Positions 1-9,051 of a DNA stretch of 64,000 bases are shown in pieces. A program made the translations under genes and the position numbers. Under the pieces are notes generated by a model. That model was not told the origin of the DNA. It did no database searches and saw only the letters and a list, made by a program, of their open reading frames with translations. Every line of letters begins with the position of its first letter. Position 1 is the stretch's first letter. Source of the DNA: Planifilum sp021793745 (GTDB taxonomy: Bacteria; Bacillota; Bacilli; Thermoactinomycetales; DSM-44946); contig CALKAM010000089.1 of assembly GCA_937983105.1 (NCBI GenBank), positions 21,235 through 85,234 on the forward strand, in the 5' to 3' direction.

Positions 1-532
1 CCAGGGTGCCCGACAGGGCCATCTCCTCGGTGACCTTGAGACCGCCGTTGCGGAGGGTAAACAGGAGGGTGGCCGCGAGGACCAGGAAATACCACCGGTA
101 GTTTTTGATTTTCAGCTCCTCATCCGGGTCGAAGGGAATCAGCGAGACGGCGAGGATGAGGAGAATCACCCCCGCGATCTCCGTTCCCGACAGGCGTTCC
201 CCGTAGACGATCACGGAAAAGAGGATGATCAAAAGGATATTGGTATTGACCAGGGGAGAGGTGAGACTGGCCGGGCCCTGGTCGAGGGCCTTCATAAACA
301 GCAGGTTTCCCGCCGCGGAACCCAGGCCGATGACGATACCGGCGATGAGCAGCGGGAGATCGGCGCGCAGGGTCTCCGTCTGCAGCGCCCACCCGAAAAA
401 ACCCAGGGTGCCCGTCAAGTAGAGCCCCAGGAGGGTGTAGAGGGTCGAGCCGCGCCGGGCGGAGCTTACCTTCATCAAAAAGCCGGACAAGCCGAAGGTG
501 ACGGCACTGAGAATCCCCCAGAGGAACCACAT
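1..532 (-). CDS. EamA/DMT-family permease, N-terminal part (runs off window)
   Basis: The reverse strand from an ATG at 532 is open to the window edge (about 177 codons). It begins MWFLWGILSAVTFGLSGFLMK and continues with alternating hydrophobic segments typical of 10-TM drug/metabolite transporters. Five to six membrane spans are visible, with small-residue-rich helices such as LLIAGIVIGLGSAAGN. An AAAGGA ribosome site lies about 12 nt upstream, and a TATGAT-like -10 sits further up. The substrate cannot be inferred. The gene is cut by the window boundary, not evidently broken. The overlapping antisense-frame ORF is a shadow because it lacks hydrophobic periodicity. Confidence 0.8.
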   Translation of the reverse strand, partial: MWFLWGILSAVTFGLSGFLMKVSSARRGSTLYTLLGLYLTGTLGFFGWALQTETLRADLPLLIAGIVIGLGSAAGNLLFMKALDQGPASLTSPLVNTNILLIILFSVIVYGERLSGTEIAGVILLILAVSLIPFDPDEELKIKNYRWYFLVLAATLLFTLRNGGLKVTEEMALSGTL

Positions 533-645
533 GATGACTCTTTCCTTTCAGCGAAATCATCGGAAATGTACAAGCACCAAATTATCATATGAAATGCGGG
601 TTGAAAAGGCCCGAAACGGTCCGTTCCGTCCAAGGGGTCGCGAAG

Positions 646-1078
646 ATGGATTGGGATCCTCATAGAAAGAGGCGTCTCGATACGCGCTCGCTTTTGGAGG
701 CACTCTGCTTTCTCTGGATGGTGCTGGTCGTTATGTTTTACAACGTATCGGGACTTTTCGGTTCAGGACCCGTTTTAGGGGACAGGTGCTTGCGGCAGTG
801 AAGGTCATGTTCTACATCCTGATGGCGATGGTGATCGCCCTCATATACTCGTCGGATACTTTCCCGGAGATTCGAGACCTCTTGTTCTGGACATCGGTCT
901 GCCTCACCTTTTCGCTCTGTACCTTTGTCCTCTCGATCGGGGACGGGTATCCGTCCACCTCCCACCTTGGGGAGGAGAGCAAAAGGTTCGAAAAGCCGAT
1001 TCTCATCGCCAGCGCGGCCTATCCTATATGGTCAGCTTCCTGCTCATCGATCCGATGGCCGCCGTTTTCTCTCAATGA
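646..1078 (+). pseudogene. decayed small multi-span membrane protein (two frame shifts)
   Basis: Coding signal jumps between frames. From ATG 646 (AAGGGG ribosome site) the frame encodes a span LEALCFLWMVLVVMFYNV. Near 760 it moves to the frame encoding VKVMFYILMAMVIALIYS and LLFWTSVCLTFSLCTFVLSI. Near 1019 it moves again to LSYMVSFLLIDPMAAVFSQ-stop (1076-1078). Joined, this gives a roughly 140-aa, four-span hypothetical membrane protein. No family is recognised. Two indels could be decay or sequencing error; no single open frame covers the protein. Confidence 0.4.
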
Positions 1079-1392
1079 CCGGCAGATATGCGGAGGCCCC
1101 GTCGCTTCCGGAAGGGTGGCGGCGATGCCAATCCGATTCATGGTACAATAGAGCTGTCAGGAGATAACCCCGGCGGGCCCTCTGCCGCCGGAGACGGCGG
1201 TATGATTTCCCCGGAAATGGTCCCATTGCCGGCGGATTGGCCCGGCTCGGGAATGTGTTGCCTTTGGCAGTCCGGAAGAGAGCGGCCGCGGCGCCTAGCT
1301 GTGCCTGTGAAAGGCCGCGGCATCCTTCGCACCCGACGAGGGCTAACGTTTTTCGCGATATCGAGCACATTGGATGAGGGAGGCATTGCCAA
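1079..1392. other. intergenic stretch upstream of DUF1802 gene
   Basis: About 310 bases with no convincing gene in any frame. An extended -10-like TGGTACAAT at 1141-1149 could serve the downstream gene, but no matching -35 is apparent. GC-rich imperfect inverted repeats (around 1170-1200) have no T-tract. Confidence 0.4.
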
Positions 1393-1977
1393 GTGGTGCA
1401 ATCGGTGCAGCTGAAGGCCCCGATCGCCCTGAAGGAGTGGGCTGCGGCGGTTCGGGCCTTGGGTGAAGGAAAGCAGATTCTCGTGATGCGCAAAGGGGGC
1501 ATCCACGAGGAGACCCGCCAGTTTCAGGTGGAGAGCGACATCTTTTATCTGTTCCCCAACGCGTATCATCAGAAAAAGGAGTTGATCAAACCGGCCTTCC
1601 ATGCCTATGTGGAGGAGGAGCTGACCGGCTCGGCGGAGCAGGAATCGGTCGCCATCCGGTATGTAGCTCGGTTGGCGGAGGATGTGGAGGTGATGGATGA
1701 GGAGGAATTGGCGCGGCTTTCCCCCTTCCACATCTGGACGGACAATTTTGCCGTCGAGCGGCTCAAGTGGAAGAAGAAGCATCCGCTTCACGTGTTGCTG
1801 CTCCGCATTTTCCGCCTGTCCGAACCGATTGAAATCCCGATGAGCTCCGATTATCTGGGCTGCAAATCCTGGATTCGCCTTCCCGATGACCTGCCGCAGC
1901 GGGAGATGGAGCCGGTGCTGTCCGATGCGGCCTTTGAAGAGGAGCGGAGGCGGATCAAAGACGCGTTGAAGGGATGA
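1393..1977 (+). CDS. DUF1802 family protein
   Basis: 194 aa, starting at GTG 1393 with GGGAGG 8 nt upstream. The opening, LKEWAAAVRALGEGKQILVMRKGGI, followed by a charged middle and WIRLPDDLP near the C-terminus, is the pattern of DUF1802 proteins found in Bacilli and cyanobacteria. No catalytic function is known for the family. It is soluble, with no signal peptide. The next gene (quinone oxidoreductase) starts 52 nt downstream, so the two may be co-transcribed. Confidence 0.75.
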   Translation: MVQSVQLKAPIALKEWAAAVRALGEGKQILVMRKGGIHEETRQFQVESDIFYLFPNAYHQKKELIKPAFHAYVEEELTGSAEQESVAIRYVARLAEDVEVMDEEELARLSPFHIWTDNFAVERLKWKKKHPLHVLLLRIFRLSEPIEIPMSSDYLGCKSWIRLPDDLPQREMEPVLSDAAFEEERRRIKDALKG

Positions 1978-2029
1978 ATCGTTCCCTGCGGGGGGCGTCC
2001 CTTCAACGGCCCGGGAAGGAGGGAGTCCG

Positions 2030-3013
2030 GTGAGAGCGATTATTGTCCAAAAGGCGGGGGGCGTCGATCAGTTGACGATGGGAGAGGTTCCCGCCCCCGA
2101 ACCGGCGGCGGAGGAGTTGTTGGTCCGGGTGAAGGCCACCGCCCTGAACCGGGCCGATATTCTGCAGCGGGAGGGAAAATACCCGCCGCCGCCCGGTGCC
2201 AGCCCGCTGTTGGGTTTGGAGATGGCCGGCGTGGTGGAACGGGTGGGAAGCCGTTGCACCGGTTGGAAGGAAGGGGACCGGGTGTTCGGTCTCCTTCCGG
2301 GAGGCGGTTATGGGGAGTACTGTGTGATTCCCGGCAGGATGGCGATGCCGATTCCGGAAAACCTCTCCTTTGAGGAAGCGGCGGCGGTGCCGGAGGTTTT
2401 CCTGACCGCCTATCAGGCCCTGTTTTGGCTGGGATCCCTTCAACGGGGAGAGCGGGTGCTGATCCACGCCGGCGCCAGCGGGGTGGGGACGGCGGCGATC
2501 CAACTGGTCCGGGAAGCGGGGGCGGAACCCCTGGTGACCGCCGGAACTCCGGAGAAGCTGGCTGCCTGTCGGGCGCTGGGGGCGTCGGCGGCCTTCTCCT
2601 ACCGGGAAGGCCCCTTTGCCCCCCGGGTGAGGGAAGCGACCGGCGGCCGCGGGGTGGACCTGATCCTCGATTTTGTCGGGGCTCCGTACTGGGAGCAAAA
2701 TGTGGAGTCCCTCGCGACGGACGGCCGTCTGATCCTGATCAGCACCCTGGGCGGTCCCAAGGTGGAAAAGGTGAACCTGCTCGCCCTGATCAGCAAGCGG
2801 ATCCAGGTGACCGGCACCACCCTGCGCGCCCGCAGCGTCGATTACAAGATTCGGTTGACGGAGGATTTCGCCCGTTTCGCCCTGCCGCGTTTCCGGGACG
2901 GGCGGCTGAAGCCGGTGATCGACCAGGTCTTTCCCTGGGAGTCGGTGAAGGAGGCCCATCGCCGGATGGAGGCGAACCGAAATATTGGCAAAATCGTGTT
3001 GAGGGTCGATTGA
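2030..3013 (+). CDS. NAD(P)H:quinone oxidoreductase, PIG3/zinc-less MDR family
   Basis: 327 aa with GTG start and a strong AAGGAGGG site. The N-terminal GroES-like half contains NRADILQREGKYPPPPGAS and LGLEMAGVVE. The Rossmann half carries the NADPH motif AGASGVGTAAIQL (around residue 150) and VDLILDFVGAPYW. Zinc-binding cysteines of alcohol dehydrogenases are absent, as expected for the PIG3/QOR branch of medium-chain reductases that reduce quinones or enones. It is cytosolic and lies immediately upstream of a terminator hairpin, so it ends its transcription unit. Confidence 0.9.
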   Translation: MRAIIVQKAGGVDQLTMGEVPAPEPAAEELLVRVKATALNRADILQREGKYPPPPGASPLLGLEMAGVVERVGSRCTGWKEGDRVFGLLPGGGYGEYCVIPGRMAMPIPENLSFEEAAAVPEVFLTAYQALFWLGSLQRGERVLIHAGASGVGTAAIQLVREAGAEPLVTAGTPEKLAACRALGASAAFSYREGPFAPRVREATGGRGVDLILDFVGAPYWEQNVESLATDGRLILISTLGGPKVEKVNLLALISKRIQVTGTTLRARSVDYKIRLTEDFARFALPRFRDGRLKPVIDQVFPWESVKEAHRRMEANRNIGKIVLRVD

Positions 3014-3026
3014 AGGGTCGGCCGGG

Positions 3027-3068
3027 GCCGTTTTCGCCCATTGGGCGGAAACGGCTTTTCTGTTTTTT
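3027..3068 (+). terminator. intrinsic terminator after quinone oxidoreductase gene
   Basis: Arms GCCGTTTTCGCCC (3027-3039) and GGGCGGAAACGGC (3043-3055) pair with one mismatch around a 3-nt loop. They are followed by a T-rich run. The hairpin sits between convergent genes and may also act for the MFS gene on the other strand. Confidence 0.8.
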
Positions 3069-3074
3069 CGACCT

Positions 3075-4268
3075 TCAGCGCGAAGGGGTCGGATGTTCCT
3101 TGATCAAGAGGACTGCGATCGTTCCCAACATCGGTCCGGCGGCCAGGGTGAGAAAGCCGAAGAAAAAGTTCCGGGTGGCGTCGATCACGGTTCCGACGAG
3201 CACCGGGGAAAGGAGGGAACCCAGCTGCCAGAGGGTGTTGACCAAACCGATGGCGGTTCCCACCAGTTCCTTGTCAACCGATTCGCCGACCATGGTGTTC
3301 ATGATCGGGCTGTAGATATAGGCGGCGATGCCCAGCAGGATCGCCAGCGGATAGATCAGGGATTCGCTTTGATTGATGCCGAAGGCGATCAAAATCGGTC
3401 CGAACAGGCCCAGCAGCAGGGTGAGGAGCCACTTGTGTTTTCCGCCGATCCAATCCGATAAAATTCCGATCAACGGTTTGCACAGAATGGAGGCGATCCC
3501 GAACAGGGACATGATATATCCCGCCTCCACCAGGGAAAGGTTCAGCTCCTGGTTCAGGTAGGAGTTCGCCCAGGTGGCGGTTCCCCAGGTCGCCCACATG
3601 GCGAAGAATCCGGACAGCCCCAGGAGCCGGAAGTTCCGGTTGGACAGCAGCCTTTTCAGGTCTTGAGAGAAGGGGCGTCCCGCCCGGTTCCCTTCGGCGG
3701 GGGGCGTCCGTTCCTTGAGCAGGAAGAAGGCGATCAAAAAACCGATGATGGGAAAAAGTCCGGCCACGAAAAAGGCCGTTTGCCAGCCGAACTGTTGGGA
3801 AACGGAGGGAACGAAGAGATTGACGGCGGATACCCCCAGGGAAGAAGCGGTCATGAAAAAGCCCATCGCCGTGGCGCGGGATCGCTGCCGGAACCAGTCG
3901 AAGATGGCCCGGACGCCGGCGGAAAAGACGGCGCCGGATCCCATTCCGGCCAGGATCCGGAGCGCGAAGCCGACGGCATAATGTTTCACCAGGCCCATTC
4001 CGGCGGTGAAGGTTCCCATCACGAGAAAGGATGTCAACAGCACCCGTCGATAACCGAATCGATCGGTCAGATAGCCGCCGGGCAGCTGTGTCATCACGTA
4101 GCCGATATAAAAGGCGGTCATATAACCGCCGGCCTGCGCCGCCGTGATGCTGAGATCCCTGGATGCGAGGGGAATGATCGGGGGCCATGCCAGGCGGTCC
4201 ACAAAGGAAAGCAAAAAGGCGGTCCACGCGACAAATAATACGCCAAAGGAGATCCATTGTCTGCCCAT
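3075..4268 (-). CDS. MFS transporter, anion:cation symporter-like (12 TM)
   Basis: 397 aa from ATG 4268, chosen because GGGAGGGG lies 6 nt upstream; a longer in-frame start at 4301 has no such site. Twelve hydrophobic segments are separated by a central loop with an ERTPP-rich stretch near residue 200. The motif-A loop GGYLTDRFGYRRVLL lies between TM2 and TM3. FVDRLAWPPIIPL in TM1 and the overall length resemble the ACS branch (organic anion carriers). The substrate cannot be read from sequence. It is convergent with the quinone oxidoreductase gene and monocistronic. Confidence 0.85.
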   Translation of the reverse strand: MGRQWISFGVLFVAWTAFLLSFVDRLAWPPIIPLASRDLSITAAQAGGYMTAFYIGYVMTQLPGGYLTDRFGYRRVLLTSFLVMGTFTAGMGLVKHYAVGFALRILAGMGSGAVFSAGVRAIFDWFRQRSRATAMGFFMTASSLGVSAVNLFVPSVSQQFGWQTAFFVAGLFPIIGFLIAFFLLKERTPPAEGNRAGRPFSQDLKRLLSNRNFRLLGLSGFFAMWATWGTATWANSYLNQELNLSLVEAGYIMSLFGIASILCKPLIGILSDWIGGKHKWLLTLLLGLFGPILIAFGINQSESLIYPLAILLGIAAYIYSPIMNTMVGESVDKELVGTAIGLVNTLWQLGSLLSPVLVGTVIDATRNFFFGFLTLAAGPMLGTIAVLLIKEHPTPSR

Positions 4269-4483
4269 GGGCACCCCTCCCGTTGCGGTGATTCCGGCCA
4301 ACCCCTGATTTCCTTCCTCGTTCTCGAAAACGTTCCATCCTATACTTTAACGGATCGCAGGCGAATTCGGTAGTGTTCACATCGGAATTACAATTTTTCC
4401 TTCCCGTCGGAAAGGGAATGTTTCCGCCATAACGGGCAACAATGGAGAGCGAAGCATTTTCGATTTTGCAAAGGAGGATCAGC

Positions 4484-4839
4484 ATGGAGCCGTCGATGAT
4501 TCATGAGCGCTCAGAGAGTACAAGGAGGGGATCGGGCACTTTGAACAGGAATTGCCCGAGGTGGCCGCGGAGTACAACCGATTCACGGAAGCCTGTTTTG
4601 CCGAGGGGGAGCTTTCCCGGCAGGTGAAGCACCTGATCGGTCTCGCCCTGGGCGTTTACACCAACGATGAATACTGCATCATTTATCATACGAAGGGGGC
4701 GGTGGATCAAGGGGCCACCGACCGGCAAATCATGGAGGCGGCCGCCGTCTCCGGTGCTTTCGGGGGCGGAGCCGCCATGTCTCAGGCGGTCACCCTGGTC
4801 CGGGAAGCGATTCAAGCGTTCCGGAATGCCGCCCATTGA
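4484..4839 (+). pseudogene. carboxymuconolactone decarboxylase (AhpD-like) family protein, frameshifted
   Basis: AAAGGAGG precedes ATG 4484, which starts MEPSMIHE. At about 4506 the frame must shift by one base to continue ALREYKEGIGHFEQ and the rest of a CMD domain (EYCIIYHTKGAVDQGAT, AAAVSGAFGGGAAMSQA). Restoring one G (GAGGCG for GAGCG) gives a complete 118-aa protein. CMD/AhpD proteins are small disulfide or decarboxylase-type enzymes. This copy has Cys in EYCIIYH but no CxxC, so peroxidase-reductase activity is doubtful. The lesion may be real or a homopolymer read error. Confidence 0.75.
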
Positions 4840-5198
4840 TGTTCTCGCCTCCCTTCCCGATCCTCGAGCGAAGTGGGCGCTTGATGAGAATCGGAGGGAA
4901 AGAATCCTTGCTTTCCATCCTTCTCTTTTGCGGAGAGGGATGTTTTTTTGCTCAACGGGGGCAATGGGTGAAGGGCACGCCGCCTGAAAAGGGGGCCGAG
5001 GGACCCTTCGATCAGCGCCGGACAAGGTGGAGGCCGAGCTTGTTGCAGAAAAACAGGACAATCGGGGTTGGTTATCGAACTTTCCTTCAATGCGGATTCG
5101 ATCAAGGAATAAGCTTTTGAATGAGGGTCTGATCGGCGATGTTTCGCCTTGATCCGATCCGTAATAGGAAGGCATGGCAGAAATGGAGGAGGGTTTCC
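4840..5198. other. intergenic region before M3 peptidase gene
   Basis: About 360 bases without a supportable gene. A T-run preceded by the short repeat GCGGAGAGG occurs at 4930-4956, but no stable hairpin precedes it. The only clear signal is the GGAGGAGGG ribosome site at 5185-5193 for the next gene. Confidence 0.35.
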
Positions 5199-6995
5199 AT
5201 GGCAGCAACATATGCGATGACATGGGATCTGGATGTCTTCTTTCCCGGCGGGAGCAGCTCCCCGGAATTCCGCCAATTCGTCGAGGAGCTGAACCGGGAT
5301 ATCGGAAATCTGGAGCAGCGAATCGATGCATTGGATTCCGCCCAGGGGAAGGAGCGGCCTGAGAAGTGGGGCGATCTGATCGACCATGTCCAGGAATTGG
5401 GCAAGCGATTGCGGCAGGCGGGAGCCTTCGTCAACTGCTTGACGGCCCAAAATGTCAAGGACGAACAGGCCAAACTGCTGCGGGGGCGGCTGACCCAGCT
5501 GGGCGCTTCCTTCGGGGCGGCCATGACCCAGCTGGAACGCAAGATTTTGGACACGCCCGAGAACGAATGGCGGGAGCTGATCAACCACCCGCGGCTTCAG
5601 CCGGTCGCCTTTTCCCTGGAGGAGCGCCGTCGGCGGGCCGCCGAGCAGCTGCCGCCGGAACAGGAGGTCCTGGTGGGCGATCTGGCGGTGGACGGGTATC
5701 ACGCCTGGTGGGAGCTGTACAATACCGTGGTGGGACGGATCACCATCCCCTTCGAGGAGGATGGCGAGGTCAAAAGGCTTTCCGTCGGTCAAGCCCGGAA
5801 CAAGTTTTCCAGTGAGGACGGGCAGGTGCGGAAGACGGTCTTTGAAGAGTGGCAGAAGGCTTGGCAGGAGCATGCCGATCTCTGCGCTTCCGCCCTCAAT
5901 CACCTCGGCGGATTCCGGCTCAACTTGTACCGCCACCGCGGATGGGATTCGGTGCTGAAGGAGCCCCTGGACAACAACCGGATGACCCGGGAGACCCTGG
6001 AGACGATGTGGGGGGTGATCGACGAAAACAAGGAGCGGTTGATCCCCTACTTCGAGCGAAAGGCGAAACTCCTCGGCCTGGATGCGCTCCGCTGGTGTGA
6101 CCTGGATGCTCCCCTGCCGGGCGGGGAGAAGTCGGTCAGTTACGATGAAGCGGCCGACTTCATCATCGAGCAGTTCGGCCGGTTTGATCCGGGGTTGGCC
6201 GATTTCGCCCGGACGGCCTTTGAAAACCGGTGGATCGAAGCGGAGGATCGGCCCAACAAGCGGCCGGGCGGGTTCTGCACGACCTTTCCGGTGAGCGGCC
6301 AGTCCCGGATTTTCATGACCTTCGGAGGAACGACCGGAAACATTTCCACCCTGGCCCACGAGCTGGGGCATGCCTACCACCAGCAGGTGATGGGGGATTT
6401 GCCCTACTGGTCCCAGCTGTATGCGATGAACGTGGCCGAAACCGCCTCCACCTTTGCGGAGATGATCGTCACCGATGCGGCGATTCGCCACGCCTCCTCC
6501 GACGCGGAACGTCTCGGGCTGCTGGAGGAAAAGTTGCAACGGGCTGCCGCCTTTTTCATGGACATCCGTGCCCGGTTCCTGTTTGAAACCCGCTTTTATG
6601 AGGAGCGAAAAGATGGCCCCGTCAGCGTGGACCGCTTGAATCAGCTGATGGTGGACGCTCAGCGGGAGGCCTTTGCCGATGCGATGGCCGATTACGATCC
6701 CACGTTCTGGGCCTCCAAGCTGCACTTCTACATCACCGGCCAACCCTTCTACAACTTCCCCTACACCTTCGGCTTTCTGTTCAGCGCCGGCATCTACGGG
6801 CGGGCGAAGGAGGATGGGGCGGCCTTTGCCGCGAAGTACGCGGATCTGCTCCGGGATACCGGCCGCATGACCGTGGAGGATTTGGCCGCCCGCCATCTCG
6901 GGGTGGATTTGCGGCGCCCGGACTTTTGGCAGAGCGCGGTGGACCAGGTTCTCTCCGATGTGGATCAGTTTCTGCGCCTGTCGGAAAAGGCGTGA
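5199..6995 (+). CDS. M3 family oligoendopeptidase
   Basis: 598 aa from ATG 5199 (GGAGGAGGG upstream; an earlier in-frame ATG at 5139 has no ribosome site). The thermolysin-type zinc motif HELGH falls at residues 387-391 within TLAHELGHAYHQQ. The third ligand region is AETASTFAEM about 25 residues later, as in M3 peptidases. It is a cytosolic zinc metallo-oligopeptidase of the PepF/M3B group that degrades short peptides. Length is normal for the family (about 590-600). The gene is monocistronic and ends at the terminator near 7107. Confidence 0.92.
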   Translation: MAATYAMTWDLDVFFPGGSSSPEFRQFVEELNRDIGNLEQRIDALDSAQGKERPEKWGDLIDHVQELGKRLRQAGAFVNCLTAQNVKDEQAKLLRGRLTQLGASFGAAMTQLERKILDTPENEWRELINHPRLQPVAFSLEERRRRAAEQLPPEQEVLVGDLAVDGYHAWWELYNTVVGRITIPFEEDGEVKRLSVGQARNKFSSEDGQVRKTVFEEWQKAWQEHADLCASALNHLGGFRLNLYRHRGWDSVLKEPLDNNRMTRETLETMWGVIDENKERLIPYFERKAKLLGLDALRWCDLDAPLPGGEKSVSYDEAADFIIEQFGRFDPGLADFARTAFENRWIEAEDRPNKRPGGFCTTFPVSGQSRIFMTFGGTTGNISTLAHELGHAYHQQVMGDLPYWSQLYAMNVAETASTFAEMIVTDAAIRHASSDAERLGLLEEKLQRAAAFFMDIRARFLFETRFYEERKDGPVSVDRLNQLMVDAQREAFADAMADYDPTFWASKLHFYITGQPFYNFPYTFGFLFSAGIYGRAKEDGAAFAAKYADLLRDTGRMTVEDLAARHLGVDLRRPDFWQSAVDQVLSDVDQFLRLSEKA

Positions 6996-7042
6996 CGGTC
7001 CCGAACCCCGTGAGGCGAGGACCAGCGGAATGGATTAAAACC

Positions 7043-7102
7043 GGAAGCGCTTTTACGCCGGGAGACATGTCGCCGGCATGGAACCCGGGCAAAAGCGCTT
7101 CC
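7043..7102. repeat. 12-bp perfect inverted repeat with 36-nt spacer
   Basis: GGAAGCGCTTTT (7043-7054) and AAAAGCGCTTCC (7091-7102) are exact complements. Each arm itself resembles a LacI/CcpA-type half-palindrome (AAGCGCTT). The pair lies just after the peptidase stop and directly before an intrinsic terminator. It may be a 3'-UTR stem or two operator-like sites. Its GGAAGCG ends recall the dispersed hairpin repeat found elsewhere in the window, but the interior differs. Confidence 0.6.
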
Positions 7103-7106
7103 GACT

Positions 7107-7129
7107 CCCGGCTTCGGCCGGGTTTTTTT
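7107..7129 (+). terminator. intrinsic terminator after M3 peptidase gene
   Basis: Perfect stem CCCGGC-TTCG-GCCGGG with a UUCG tetraloop, followed by seven T residues. Confidence 0.9.
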
Positions 7130-7374
7130 ATGCCACCGGGAATTCCCTTCATCGGGTGCAGGGGGGATAGCGAGGCGGGGAATTCGGCTTCCTTCCGGGG
7201 ACCGGCACCGGGAGGCGAAGGGGCTCGCCGGGCATTTCCTTGAAAGTTTTATGGATCGGTTTGATTCAAGAGGGGATCAGGGGACGGTGCGGCGGGTGAA
7301 GGTCCGACAAAGGCAATCCCATGTCCTTCGACAACTAAAGGAAATACTTCATTTTCCCCGGACGCTGACAAGTT
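7130..7374. other. intergenic region upstream of kamA-like gene
   Basis: About 245 bases with no gene. The stretch becomes AT-richer toward the promoter at 7375. No riboswitch-like conserved motif was recognised. Confidence 0.35.
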
Positions 7375-7403
7375 TTGAAACATCTATAAATCTTTGTTAT
7401 CCT
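7375..7403 (+). promoter_or_regulatory. sigma-A promoter of kamA-like gene
   Basis: TTGAAA (7375-7380), a 17-nt spacer and TATCCT (7398-7403). Transcription would begin near 7410, after an in-frame ATG at 7406. This supports the start at 7439. Confidence 0.75.
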
Positions 7404-7438
7404 GAATGAGAATCACATCACAAAAAGGGGGTAGGGCG

Positions 7439-8554
7439 ATGCCGCGCTATATTACGGACATTCGCAAAATCGAGACAATTCCTGAAGAAGAGCGCGAGAA
7501 ATTGACGCCGATCACGGATAAGTTCGTGTTTCGGGTAAACGACTACTACCTCTCTCTGATCAACTGGGACGATCCCGATGACCCGATCCGCAAGTTGATC
7601 ATTCCCAACGAGCGGGAATTGGACGAGTACGGGCGCTGGGACGCCTCGGAAGAGCACCTCAACTATGCGGCTCCGGGTTGTCAGCATAAATATACGACCA
7701 CGGCCCTGCTTTTGGTGTCCGAAGTTTGCGGTGCCTATTGCCGTTTCTGCTTCCGGAAGCGGCTGTTCCGCAACGATGTGCACGAAGCATCGCTGAACAT
7801 CGACCCGGGACTGGAATATATCTCGAAAAATCCGCAGATCAACAACGTGCTGCTCACCGGCGGCGATTCGCTGATCCTCGGAACCAAAAAGATCCGCTCC
7901 ATTCTCCAGCGGTTGCGGGAAATTCCCCATGTGAAGATCATCCGTTTCGGTTCCAAACTGCCGGCCTTCAACCCGATGCGCATTTATGAAGACGAGGAGC
8001 TGTTGGAGACCTTGTCCGAATACTCCCGCCCGGATGCGCGCATCCATGTGATGGCCCACTTCAACCACCCCCGGGAGCTGACTGAACACGCTTACCGGGC
8101 GATCAACGCACTCCAGCGGGCCGGCGTGATCCTGGTCAACCAGACTCCGGTGCTTCGCGGTATCAACGATGATCCGAAGGTGCTCGCGGAGCTCCTGGAC
8201 AAACTCTCCTGGGCGGGCGTCACCCCCTACTATTTCTTCCAGAACCGCCCGGTGGCCGGGAATGCCGATTTCGTCATCCCCTTCAAGGAGCAGTACCGGA
8301 TCATCGAGGAGGCGAAGGCGCGCACCTCGGGCCTTGGAAAACGGGTCCGCTATGTGATGAGCCACTCCTCCGGAAAGATCGAGATTCTGGCGGTGGAGGG
8401 AGACAAGATTTACCTCAAGTACCATCAGGCCCGCCATCCGGACTACTACGGCCACTTCATGGTATTGGATTGTCCGGATGATGCCGCCTGGTTCGACGAT
8501 CTCCCGGGTGCTGACAAGATCCTGGAGGCCCAGAAGCGGGACGCGTCGGCCTGA
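7439..8554 (+). CDS. KamA-family radical SAM protein (lysine 2,3-aminomutase-like)
   Basis: 371 aa from ATG 7439, preceded by a G-rich ribosome site. The radical-SAM cluster motif CGAYCRFC gives cysteines 97, 101 and 104, and NNVLLTGGDSL is the SAM-binding GGD segment. YFFQNRPVAGNADF and the C-terminal substrate region match the KamA/EpmB group of PLP-dependent aminomutases. The protein is shorter than clostridial KamA (about 416 aa), so lysine as substrate is likely but unproven. It is cytosolic with its own promoter and no neighbouring lysine-fermentation genes. Confidence 0.82.
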   Translation: MPRYITDIRKIETIPEEEREKLTPITDKFVFRVNDYYLSLINWDDPDDPIRKLIIPNERELDEYGRWDASEEHLNYAAPGCQHKYTTTALLLVSEVCGAYCRFCFRKRLFRNDVHEASLNIDPGLEYISKNPQINNVLLTGGDSLILGTKKIRSILQRLREIPHVKIIRFGSKLPAFNPMRIYEDEELLETLSEYSRPDARIHVMAHFNHPRELTEHAYRAINALQRAGVILVNQTPVLRGINDDPKVLAELLDKLSWAGVTPYYFFQNRPVAGNADFVIPFKEQYRIIEEAKARTSGLGKRVRYVMSHSSGKIEILAVEGDKIYLKYHQARHPDYYGHFMVLDCPDDAAWFDDLPGADKILEAQKRDASA

Positions 8555-8612
8555 ACCGGCCGCCGGCTGAGACGCCGGTCCGCTTGATCAAAGATTTCGC
8601 ACGATGTCGGAT

Positions 8613-8690
8613 GCCCCTTCAGGCAAGCCTGAGGGGGCCGTCACAGCCATCTCACCGGTGTCCCTATGGGATGCCGGTTTCTATTTGTGT
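8613..8690 (+). terminator. two consecutive stem-loops, second terminator-like
   Basis: CCCCTTCAGGC/GCCTGAGGGG forms a first stem near 8613-8637. ACCGG..TCCC/GGGA..CCGGT forms a second at about 8656-8682, followed by a T-rich stretch. Together they probably end the kamA-like transcript. Confidence 0.5.
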
Positions 8691-9051
8691 CCGCAAATCG
8701 GTGTCTGCCGTCGATCCGCAGAGGCCCGGCCAGACGCCAGTCGCTTTCGGCGGGAAAGGAAACCGTTTCGGCCGGGAGGAAAATTCTGAAACAAGGAAAG
8801 TCCCGCTGAAGGTCGAATAGATAGTAGAGGGTGGGGACAGGTAGAGAGCTCGGCGGATGAAAGGGAATCCGGATCCAACCGGTTTTCTTTTTTGTTCACA
8901 GGAAAAACTGAGGTTTGAGAGGGCTGTCGGAACGCCGAGGCGCTTACGGGATCTTTCGCCGAGCGAAGCCATATCCCGAGCATTTTCCGGAGATCGGATC
9001 GGAACGGTCCCCATCCGATGATGGAACCAGGTTCAAGAGGAGGACAGAGGC
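8691..9051. other. intergenic region upstream of GltB-like gene
   Basis: About 360 bases with no supportable coding frame. AAGAGGAGGACAG at 9035-9047 is the ribosome site for the next gene. No clear promoter pair was found. Confidence 0.35.

Noticed and set aside
4812..6896. 694-aa minus-strand open frame
   Set aside because: It mirrors the M3 peptidase gene; composition is rich in Gly/Pro/His/Gln typical of antisense frames in high-G+C DNA and it has no family motif.
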